From Numida meleagris (lineage: Eukaryota; Chordata; Aves; Galliformes; Numididae), in contig NC_034438.1 in the NCBI RefSeq assembly GCF_002078875.1, forward strand, positions 65,363,404 through 65,427,403: a DNA stretch of 64,000 bases, in the 5' to 3' direction. The notes below the pieces were generated by a model. That model saw only the letters and a list, made by a program, of their open reading frames with translations. It was not told the DNA's origin and did not search any database. Every line of letters starts with the position of its first letter. Positions within the stretch are counted from its first letter, which is position 1. This document shows, in pieces, positions 28,001 through 40,000 of this stretch. The position numbers and the translations under genes were made by a program.

Positions 28001-31000
28001 CACTCCAGCATTGTTCCCCCAGGCTCACCTCAAGCACTCCTGGTTTTATCTCCTTTCCCCTTTCATACCTAGGTTAAAGCTCTCTCAATGAGCTCTGCCA
28101 GCTTCTGAGCTAGGATTTGTTTCCCCTTTGCAACAGGTGAGACCCAACAGCAGCCATCAGGTCAGGCACTGAGTAAACTGCCCCAAAGTTTTTCCAAGCA
28201 CAAAATAATTTCAACTCTGAAAAGGATTAGCCTGAAGCTACCTGATGTGGCAAGTACACTGTTCTCATTCAACAGGTATTAGATGACGTACGAGATATCT
28301 GGAGACTGTATTGAAATGTTGCTGCTTACAGGCAAAGTAAGTACACTTTTCTTCAATTAATCCTGCCAACATCAGTGATCTTACACCCAGGCCTGTACCA
28401 CTTCTAGAGCCTAGCTGTTTTGTTTCTAACATTTGGACTGCCGTACTTTTCTCCTTGCGCTTCAAGGCATTTTGTTGCTTTTTGCCTTCCATTTCTCAGA
28501 GAGGCATGACCACAGACACAGTCATGGCAAGGAGACAGTGATTCCACGCAGCGATTACAGTTGGTTCCTGGAATGGTCTTATTTTCATACCTCCAGTACT
28601 TAACAGTAAGTCATAGAAGAAGTGCTATGATTTATGACTGGAAAACTAAAATGGTTTAAATGTAAGTATTCAAAAACACTATAAAAGCTAGTAACTTGCC
28701 TCTCACAGACCTGCTCACAGCATGACTTATCCCATCCCAGAGAGTTCTGAGAGAAGGTAGCTTTGATATCTAGAGCTCTCTACCACTGGTCTGCACAGTT
28801 CAGTTCTGTGTGGGAAGAGAATGCATCTTTCCATCCTCCAATTCATCCACATAACGTCACTGACAGCCCAGTACCCCCACTGAAGGATCTCACCAACACC
28901 TGCACAAGACTATAACCCAATACCAGCTGCAGACAATTACATAAATTCTGTTCAGATGGAGGTCAAGGGAAGAAAAGGTATTTGCTTCCTCCTCGATACA
29001 TGCTCAGTTTAATTGCTTTCCAGGCATTAGTATCTTACTTTGTTTACCATGTCCCCTTTGTTTCCTTGCACAACTCACTGAAAGCAATCAAAGTGAGGAG
29101 ACAGACTGCAAGGAAGGACAAATGCTCTGGACATAGTGAGAAAGGGAGGAAGAAAGAGCAGTCTTGCTCTGCAAGATAAAAGAAACAAAACACCCACACA
29201 GTTAACTGACATTCCAAAGCCCTACAAATTCCCAGGAGAAAGTAACACATAAATTCTACATTGATCCACAAACAGAATGGTGTTAAGTTGTAGTCTGGCA
29301 AAAGCTGCAAGAACCACCCTCTGGGGCTGGACCTGTGATTGTAGGAAAGGGGAAGTGGGTGCAGAGACACCAACTCCTGACATCCCTCTCCATAAAGGGG
29401 AAGGAGTGTACTGTGTGTGGGCATATTCACCAGAAACTAGCTTGCACTTTCAGAAGTCGGAATTTCCCACTATATTAATCATCTAGAATCAGATTGCAAG
29501 GTTGAGGCTATTTTAAGAGTAATACAGACTAAGCTCAAGTGAGAAGCAAGTCTTCTTGCTATCACCTGGAAATATATCAGTAAAGGAGCGATAGTGCCAA
29601 GCATTCAGTTCATAGGCACTGATCTTTCACCTTCTAGCTCTAGAGTGTAGGAATTGAATGTTGTTTCTGCATTAGATATCAAAAAAGGGGAATTGATCTA
29701 AAGAAGTCCCTGGAGGTGTTCAAGAAACGTTTAGATATAGCGTTGGGAGACATAGTTTAGTGGGGTTGTTGGTGGTAGGTGGATGGTTGGACTAGGTGAT
29801 CTTGTAGGTCTTTTCCAACCTAGGTAATTCTATGATTCTAAGTAGAGCACAATGTATTTTGTAACTTGCCCTTGGAAACAGCTCGCTTGAAAACGTAGAA
29901 ATACCACATATTTCAGTAACATATTTCAGAAATATAGTTGTTGAATTATGTGATTAATTCTCACTTGTAAAACTGTAATAGTTGTGAATAGTATGGGAAT
30001 AGTATTATGGACTAGAAAGCATGCTGTAAGGCTATTCTGTTTGGGTAAGAGACCCTCAGCAAAAGAAAAGCAGACTTGTCAAACATCAAAGAAGCCAAGG
30101 CCTCCACACAAGGCCAAACTGCCTCACTCTGTGGGTAGGCTGGGATACAACAGGCAGCATCAGGATGCCCCCCTCTATCCTCCTTCCACACTTATCTCTA
30201 TCCAAGGATGAGCAGGTGTCCAGAAATAATGACCGAGTGCTGAGTAAGCAAGTGTTAGAAGTTAATTAATTAGCAATATACATGTTTAGCTAGCAACAAT
30301 TTATGTTCAACCAGTATCTGTATGTTTAGTTGAACGTCGGGAAGATTGTGAACCTGAAGTACTCAGCCAATGAGGAACCAGGGGAGGAAAAGATAAGTGT
30401 TGGGTAATAGGGCATAAATAGGGCATAAAAGATGGAACACTGCTTTCTGCAGGCGCGCCTGCTTGCAGGATGCCCACCACTGCCATTGCAAATTAAATCT
30501 GCTTTTATCAGAGATACCATCCTGATCAATTATTTGGATATTTCCAACAAGAGTATATTATGCAGCAAGCCTGTTGGGCAGAAAGCCCTAATTCTAACAG
30601 AGCATGCACCACATTCAGGCCTCACTTCTGCATTTCCAGCAGTACTATGGGTATTCTGTCCATGCAACCAACAAACCACTTCCGAGGTCTGACTAGATAA
30701 AGACCATATCAGTTTGCTCTTGGGATATTTTAAGTAGGTGTTAGAGTGCAGCAAGCTGCCAAGCCATAAGCCCTGATGATTTTATTCTGTAATTCATCAC
30801 TCAAATATTTCTGCTCTGTAGGTCTAAGTTGCCTAGAAACTTCGGACTCTTCAGTGTCCATGAAAACACTCAGATTTCAGGTATAGCAGCTGGTCTTAAT
30901 GGCATGCAGTTTGGTACCACCTAAGACTGGAAGCGCTCCTGCTTAAAAAGGTATCAATCTTAGAGGAGTATGTCTGCACTACAGCCTGTTTGGCTGGACA

Positions 31001-34000
31001 AGGAAACACTGGAACAAATGCACTTCAGAGACACTACAAACTGACACAAGCAGGTCCAAAGCCTTCTTGCGAAGGTCATCGGATTCCCACCTCTTCCCTC
31101 AGGCTAACAGCCAAACTTTATAGGATGGATTATTTCATTTAGTGGTTTGTTTTCCCATAAATCATCACAGTTAGGCTAACCAGAGCAAAAATGTGGGCAC
31201 AGAAGTGTTTCCTGCAAACAGTATTTTCAGCAAGAGCAACAACCCACCTCTTAGCTAGGTTGCAGGAGACTTCAGGGACTCAACAACAATATGCCTTATT
31301 TCCACTCTTTCTGTGCATGCAGCCATAGGAAGGTGTCAAGAACCAGATCAGACTATCTGCTCACATAGTCTGGCTATCTGCCTGACTCCTCACAAATTCC
31401 TTAAGAGAGTGGCCCCTTTTCCTAATCTGAACTGAAAGCTGTGCACTATCACACTGAAGTTGAATGTAGTTCCAGTTGTAGTTTAAAAATTAGGATAATG
31501 AGGGGCATCTCACAAATGTTTTTACAGCAGTTAAGACAAATCTATCAATATTAGTAATAAGCTGTGCTACTTGTGAACAACGGCAAAAAGGGTTTAGGGA
31601 CCAGGCACTTGGATTATGCAGATCGTTATTCTGAGCAGATATTACTTCAGTAAAATGGAAAGAGCTAACTTTGACTTACTAACTCTCACTAACCAGATGC
31701 ACACTTCCCCATACCCTTTGGACAGAAAAGAAAGAGAGGAGTTACCGGATGCTTGCCTCAGCCTAGAAGTCCCATACTGTGGCAAGTTACCTTAGTATGC
31801 AAAAAGATATTTCAACATGTCCACAGGATGAACTGCGCTCTTGGAAGACATTCCCAGATCCAAGGTTAGCTTCTACAACAGTACACAAAGCACAGAGTCC
31901 TTGCAGAAAGCTTTATTTAGCCTTCTGAGCAGAAAGCCAGACTGGCTACTACCCAGCAAGATTAATTCATAGTTGTGTCAAAGCAGTAGAAAGTAGAAGT
32001 GTCTGTGACCTGACAGAACACAAGTGAGTTTAATGTTTGAGTGGGCTTGGATTTGCATCCTTTAGCAGAGCAAACTTGTGCGGTTCCTTTCTTCTAGTTC
32101 TCACTAGAAGGGAAGAGGCAGCGGCACCCTCTTGTACTCCACCCTCAGAGCACAAAGATTCCCACAAATGGCAGAAGGTTCATGTTTTCAGAAACATTTA
32201 GGAAGACCTTTTGAATCAAAACTTTACACAGCTAGGGGACAGTAATTAAAGTTTCATGTCCTTCTGCAAGGCATTTGTTTTAAGAATATTGCTCATTACA
32301 AGACAAATTAGTGTGAGAGGGATTCTGTAGCTGTGCACACAGGAAGACCATAAACCATTTAAACATGCAAAAAACACCTTGGTAATTAACATATCTAACA
32401 CACCCAGAGTTTTTTTTTTTAAGCTTTTTTTTTAGAACCCTAGCTATGATCCTCTAAAGAGCAGAGCAGCAGCCAGGATTCAGACTTCAAGCAGGAAAAA
32501 TCTGAATTCAGCATATAAGTAGGAGTCATCCACACTCCAGGAAGGCAGATTTATTTCTGATTAAAGATTGGACAGGCTTAACAAACTGTTCTAACTAAAC
32601 TGCTTTCTTCTAGAGACAAACAGCTTTTCAGACATACTCAGTATTGCTTCTTTCCTGTTCAGACTCTAGTAGGAGAAGCACATTTAGGTGGGTCAGAGAT
32701 TCAACCTTTACCTTGGTATCCACAGCGCTGATTTGGCTGAGATGCTCCTAAGAGCAAACAGTATCATTTTTTAAACCTGAACAGACACAGAGGGCTTTGT
32801 TCTGTATTTTAGGGGGAAGGAGATAGAAGAAATGGGAGGAGAAGATAGCAGAAGGCTGGAAAGCAGCTAACCTAGCGATTACTATGTTTAAACAAGCACG
32901 AATACACTTCTACTTTGCATTATGACATGGATTTCTCATGCTCACCACTTCAGATGTGCTGCATAATTAGCATTCTGCCAGACAGTGTCAACAGAGTTTC
33001 ATGAAAGCAAATCAGACTGTCTGTTCATCTCACATTTTCATCTCAAGCTCTAGAAGAGCTGGAGGAGAGTGCTCTTGGAGGAGCTCTCAGAGGTAGTTCA
33101 TGCAGGTGCAGTTTAAGGGACAGTCCTCAATCACAGTTGCTGATAAATAGCACATTTTCCAGCAGAATGGGATTTGCTCCAAAGAGGGGAAATAAAGTCC
33201 ATATCTGTTTGAAGCAAAAAAAAAAATAAGAAATGCCACAGTAAAGACTGCTTCATTCTCCAAGAAAGGCAAGTACACATAATATTTCCTCACAATACAA
33301 AAACAACAACTTATCTAGAGACCAATAAGAGGGAAGAAACAAGGCATGACACCTACAGTCTAACTTGTCTATTGAAACACCCTTTACTTTTATGGCCTAG
33401 GCTCATGACAGCAACTGTAGCCCATGCACACAGTTACCACACAGAACTGCAAGAGCCGTAGTATGCTGATCCAGGAGCGTACTGGTCAGCGAAATGAAAG
33501 CCAGCGTACAAATCCTCAAGAGGCCACAATGATCACTGACGATAAGTGGTATTGATTAAAAACTTTCCAGGGATAGTCTTGGTAACAATCCAAAACACGG
33601 CTCTGTATTGGCAGCACACAAGACTTTCACATCCAACCAGCCTTACATGAGCGTTTAAAAGGCTACAGCAAAAGCGCCAATCCTACCCAGATAAGCATGA
33701 GTTTGGGCATTGCCTAGAGCAGTTGCTTGCCATTCCTAAATGTGTCCATGCTTTCACCACTAAGTTAGGAGGAAATAGCTGTTGCAAACACCATCCACAG
33801 CACTAAGGGAAAGGACGCTTCTCGGCCATAGAACAAGACCTGCACTTCAACATATTCATTTCTAGGCAACTCATATCATTCAAAGTTACTAGAAAAGAGA
33901 GGCCAATTGTGCTGACATGGTTTAAGGTTAGTTTTCAGGGCCCCAGGATGCCCTTCAGAAGGATGCAGCTAGTTGCATTAATGCACTGTAAGGCAACACT

Positions 34001-37000
34001 TCCCCATGAGGACGTGGCTAACAGCTTTCTTGGTAGACATGACAGAGAAGCTCTACCACCTGCCAGTGTTTTGACGTTAAGAGGCTGCTAGCTACTTCCA
34101 CCAGATAAGCACTGTTAGGGTGGTTTGGCAGACCTTGATTCTTCAAGCTTCAGTTCAGCTTGAGCCCAGAACAGGGAAGAATGAAAATCAGACTTAGAAG
34201 CCACTAACACCATGACAGACCACTTCAACTATCCTTTTTCTAGGCATGCCAATTCTCCTCCTAACAAGAACACTCATCACACTCCTTAATTTTAGGGCAA
34301 CATCTAGAAGCAAGTAAAGCCAGCTGCTATTTACATTTAGTCCATTTTTTTTCATGGCGGGTGGAGTACTAAACGTTTTAGAGATAATTCTATGTACTAG
34401 TGTAGTTCTTTTCATCTTAAGATACATAAAACACAAACCTAAATCAAAATTAAGCCCATCTTTAGAACACACATAGACACTACCACTTTCCGTTCCAGAG
34501 TAGCTTCTTGCCCACTGCCTATTGCTTCACTGAAGAAATACTGCAGAAGCTCTGGATGTGGTCCTAAGACAGTGAGGTTTTTTTTAGACAAATTTATGCT
34601 TTGAGGATCATCTTAAGTAGTGTTCTCAGCTGAAATCTTCCAGTGCCTGTTGTGCGAATGTTGGATTACTGCCTTTATTTTCAGAACAACTTAAACTAGA
34701 TCCACTAATTCACATCCCCTACATGCTCAGACAGACACTTTACAATTTCCCTGGAATAATCAGCAGAAAATCAACAGTTTTGGCATTACAACATCACCCA
34801 CAGCATAAGACAACACCTCCTTCTGCTCTCCCCTGCCCCCCACTTAAGAAATAAAATATGTCCCAAAAATTAATCTGTCAAACCATTTCGCAGGTCGGCC
34901 CAGCACTGGGAACTAAGCTAATTAAAAAGCTGCAACTCACTGCATTTGTTTTTCATCCTCAGTTTGTCATTGCAGTGTTGCTAGTAGCTAGCTTGCTGTT
35001 AGCTATTGCCCTTAGTTACAGTAAGAAAAGCAGATTCCCTTGTTTTTCAAGAATTTACTAGCAGGCTTTTATCTTGGGGTTGCAGCTGCCACCACCTTCA
35101 AGGTATCTTTTTGTTTGTTTTGGTTGCAAGGGTTCTTTTTTTTTTTTTGTAGAGTTGGATTTTTGCTATTTTGTTTGTTTGTTTTCTGATTCAGTTCACT
35201 GTACACATGATAGCCTGGACTGTGAGCTTCATTGCAAATCTGGCTCAGGCTGTTGAGTTAGCCACAGCTTTCAGAATCAGGACAGCTCAGCACTGAAGAC
35301 CTTGCTCAAGGTCTGTAGAGAACACATTTTAGTGATGTTGCTTCAGAGTAACACACAAGATCAAACACCATTTTTAATTCGTGCATTGTGCTCTACAGAC
35401 TGAGAGCACATGTGAGCTGCAGCATCTAAACTGTCCTTGAGATGGTAAGAAGACATTTAGCACTGCTAAGTTACATCTCTCTACACTGTGAGAGCTCCAA
35501 TCTTGTTTCCAGATCTATTTACAGAGACCAGCCTCTCCACGCAGATAAGGATGTGAGCAGCTACTGCAGCCGCTAGATGATGTATCTGTGATACCAGAGA
35601 GGTAGTCTGCAACGCCAGAAGAAACCAGGACAATAGCTTGCAGGTTAATTTAGGAACTGATGTCTCCCAGATCCATGTGTCAATGGGAAGGTCTTGGAAT
35701 TCATCCTTTATCCCTCAGGTCATTAGCTGCAGAAACAATGCTGCCTGAGGTTTATCACAAACGTCAGTAGCACTATGGAAAACCATGTTCCCTAATAGTG
35801 GGGAAAAGAAAAGACCCTCTGAATCTGCTTATCCTGTGTACTCTGTCCTGCTCACCATTAGGGAGCCCACAGGGCATTTAGCAGCTCTGCTAGGTCTGAG
35901 AGGTTCCAGCAGAAGCAGCCCAAAAGATTCTTTCCGACCACCAAGCATAACTTTTTCCACAATGGCTGAAAACAAGTCATTGCCAAGACTCACCCTTCTA
36001 AAATACAGCTTTACTTAAGAACCAAGTTCCTGTATGTACAGTTTTAATGACTGTTTTCAGTGCTGTCTCATAAAGTAATCTTTTTGAAAAGATTATGAAA
36101 GCTCAACACTAAATTAAAGCCCGAAGTATATCACTTTCTCCATTAAGTTGAAACAAGATCCACAAAGTAGTAATTCAGTTGTACATTAGGAGCTATGCTC
36201 ATTTTTACCAGATCCAAGATTTAAAAAAGTAACAGTACTAAGACAGTTAAGTTAATGCAAGTTTGTCCAATTAAGCGTCAGCTAATCTTCACCTTGGTCA
36301 GAAGAGATGGGAATTGCCAATTCCAAAGAAACTCACTGTACTGAGAAGTTGGGTATCACAAAAAGATCACCACACAAAGTTTTACTACAGTACCAGAGCA
36401 TATACACAGCAAAGTGTTATTAAAGCACACTTATCAATAAATACCGATTTCTATAAGGAAGACTACTAACTGTAAGCAACTACACCAGGGTGCTCTAACC
36501 CAGTGTGGAAGTCTGGAACGAGTAGAAGAATAAACCCCCCATGATTCAGGTGGAGACAGAGACATCCTGCCACACCTGGACTGTCACAAGTCTATAGGAC
36601 CAGATGGGATCCATCCGAGGGTGCTGACAGAGCTGGCAAAGGTGATTACCAAGCCATTTTACCAACCAGCTATCAGTGTACCTGGTCAGCTGGAGAGGAA
36701 CCAGAGGACTGAAGGCTTGCCAGTGCGACTCCCATTTACAAGAAGGGTCATAAGAAGGATCTTGAGAGCTCAGGGCTGTGAGCCTGACCTCTGTGCCAGA
36801 GAAGGTATGGAACAGATCATCTTAAGTGAAATCACAGAATCACAGAATTAGCTAGGTTGGAAAAGACCATCCAGTCCAACCATCCACCCACCAGCAAAAA
36901 CCCCACTAAACCATGTCTCTCAACACTACATATAAACTTTCCTTGAACACCTCCAGGGATGGTGACTCCACCACCTCCCTGGGCAGCCCATTCCAGTACC

Positions 37001-40000
37001 TGATCATTCTTTCAGAAAGGTAGTATTTCCTAACGTCCAGCCTCAATCTCCCCTGGCGCAACTTGAGGCCATTCCCCCTCATCCTGTCACTAGTTACAAG
37101 AGAGAAGAGGCCGACCCCCAGCTCACTACAACCTCCCTTCAGGCAGTTATAGAGAGCGATAAGGTCTCCCCTGAGCCTCCTCTTCTCCAGACTGAACAAC
37201 CCCAGCTCCCTCAGCCACTCCTCATAAGGCCTGTGCTCCAGACCCCTCACCAGCTTCGTTGTCTGTCTCTGGACACACTCCAGAGCCTCAATGTCTTTCT
37301 TGAAGTGACGGGCCCAAAACTGGATACAGCACTTGAAGTGCAGCTTCACCAGGGCTGAGTACAGAGGGACAATGACTTCCCTACTCCTACTGGCAACACT
37401 ATTTCTGATACAAGCCAGGATGCCATTGGCCTTCTTGGCCACCTGGGCACACTGCTGGCTCATTTTCAGCCAAGCATCGACCAACACCCCCAGGTCTGTT
37501 TCCTCTACACAGTCTTCCAGCCACTCTGTCCCAAGACTGTAGCGTTGCCTGGGGTTGTTGTGGCCAAAGTGCAGGACCCGGCACTTGGTCTTGTTGAACC
37601 TCATCCCATTGGCTTCAGCCCAGAGATTCAGCCTGTCCAGATCTCTCTGTAGGGCCTTGCTACCCCTAGGCAGATCGACACTTCCTGCCAGCCTGGTGTC
37701 GTCTGCAAACTTACTGAGGGTGCACTCAATGCCCTCATCCAGGTCATCAATAAAGATATTGAAAAGGACAGGCCCCAGCACTGACCCCTGGGGAACACCA
37801 CTCATGACAGATGGATTTAACTCCATTCACCACCACTCTCTGGGCCCGGCCCTCCAGCCAGCTCCTTACCCAGCAAAGAGAGTGTACCTGTCCAAGCCAA
37901 AAGTTGTCAGCTTTCCCAGGAGAACACCGTGGGAGACAGCGTCAAAGGCTTTGCTGAAGTCTAGGTAGACCACATCAACAGCCTTTCCCTCATCCACCAG
38001 GTGGGTCACTCAATCATAGAAGGAGATCAGGTTGGTCAAGCAGGACCTGCCCTTTATAAACCCATGCTGGCTGGGCCTGATCCCCCGGTTGTCCTGCACG
38101 TGCCGCGTGATCTCCCTCGGGACAATCTGCTCCATAACCTTCCCTGGCACCGAGGTCAGGCTGACGGGCCTGTAGTTCCCCGGGCAATCAAGCCATGTGT
38201 GCAGGAAAACCAGCAGATGAGGCCGAGTCACCATGGGTTCATGAAAGACAGGTTCTGCTAAACCAATAAAATCTCCTTCTAGGAGGTAACCTTTCTGGTG
38301 GATGAGGGAAAGGCTGTTGTCATAGTCTACCTAGACTTCAGCAAAGCCTTTGACACTGTCTCCCACAGTATTCTTCTGGGGAAGCTGACAGCCTATGGCT
38401 TGGACAGGTACACTCTTTGCTGAGTAAAGAACTGGCTGAAGGGCCAGGCCCAGAGAGTGGTGGTGAAAGGAGTTAAATCCAGCTGGTGACCCATCACAAG
38501 TGATATTTCCCAGGGTTTGGTACTGGGGCCCATCCTGCTTTATATCTTTACTGATGAATTGGATGAGGGAATTGAGTGTACACTCAGTAAGACTGCAGAT
38601 GACACCAAGCTGGGAGGAAGTATCAATTTCCCTGAGGGTAGGAAGGCCCTACAGAGTGACGTGGGCAGGCTGGATCACTGGGCTGAGGCCATCGGGATGA
38701 AGTTCAGCAAGACCAAGTGTCTGATCCTGTACTTTGGGCACAACAACCTCATGCAATGCTACAGGCTTGGGGCAGAGTGGCTGGAAGGCTTTGCAGAGGA
38801 AAAGGATCTGGGAGTGTTGGTTGACACTCGCTGAACAGGAGCCAGCAGTGTGCCCACGTGGCCAAGAAGGCCAACGGCATCCTGGCTTGTATCAGAGAAA
38901 AGTGTAGCCAGCAGCATCAGGGAGGTGATCGTCCCTCAGTACTCACCACTGGTGACGCTGCAACCTCGAGTACTGTGTTTAGTTTTGGGCCCCTCACTAT
39001 AAGTAGGACATCAAGGTCCTGGATCCTAGTCAGAGAAGGGCAATGAAACCATGAGGGCACTGGAGCACAAGTCTTATGGAGAGCAGCTGACTGAACTGAG
39101 ATTGCTTGCTCATGAGAAGAGAAGGCTGAGGGGTGACCTTACTGCCCTCTGCAACTACCTGAAGGGAGGTTGTAGTGAGCTGGAGGTCAACTCATCCTAC
39201 CAGGTTACATTGATAGGACAAGAGGGAATGACCTCAAGTTGCAACAGGAGAGGGTCAAGATAGATATTAGGAAGAATTTATCTCTGAAAGAGTGGTCAGG
39301 CACCGGAATGGGCTGCCCAGGGATGAGGTGGAGTCACCATCCCTAGAGGTCTTCAAGCAGTGTGGAGATGTGGTACTGAGGGACATGGTTTAGTGGGGAA
39401 GTATTGGTGGTAGGTGGACAGTTGGACTACATGATCTTAGCAGTCTTTTCCAACTTTAATGCTTCTATTTATTTAACCACCAGTACACTCTGGGCTGGCT
39501 ACAAGCAGAAGGGAAACAGGAACTCTGTCCTGTCAGTGAGATAACATGGTATTAGCCTAGCCAAGAGATAATGTCAGTTTATGAGACGCAGTGGGTTGAG
39601 AAAGCAGTTCTGGGTACTAGTATTAATAAAGATGGGAAATTGAATTCAGCCAGCAGCTTTACTACAGGCAGAGCACTGATGTCATGTTGAAAACCACACC
39701 AGGTTTGAGTCAGCTCTTTTAATGAGGTGAACAGAAATGACCTGCCGGGTGTGTGCACACAGTGCAACAGAAGACACAGCAATTCCTTTAAACAGCTATC
39801 TAAAACTCACATTCAAGGAATAAGACAAGCGTATGGCAGACATGTTTCTAAAAGCTTCCTGGTTTAAAAAACATGGTCCAAGAATTTAACAATGCCAACA
39901 GCACCTCACATTCTCATCTACTATGCAGTGTCACCTCTCCACTCAGTGCAATGACTGTGAAGTGATCCTGAGATGATGTCACAAAGCACAGCAAGAGCAC

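Larger units (their letters stand above)
36510..39468 (+). mobile_element. CR1 LINE, plus strand, split by a nested CR1
   Basis: Part A (about 36510-36834) covers the ORF2 segment before and into the reverse transcriptase ([13 protein letters not shown] reading, then [14 protein letters not shown] reading). Part B (38186-39468) resumes in register and runs through the palm ([16 protein letters not shown]) to the 3' UTR (GGTTTAGTGGGGAAGTATTG). Removing the intervening minus-strand element and one copy of AATCA makes the reading frame continuous across the joint. Part B carries stops and a one-base deletion near 38830, so it is inactive. Confidence 0.9.

Noticed and set aside
38500..39263. Open frames that look like a host reverse-transcriptase gene
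   Set aside because: They are pieces of a dead CR1 LINE interrupted by stops and a one-base deletion.
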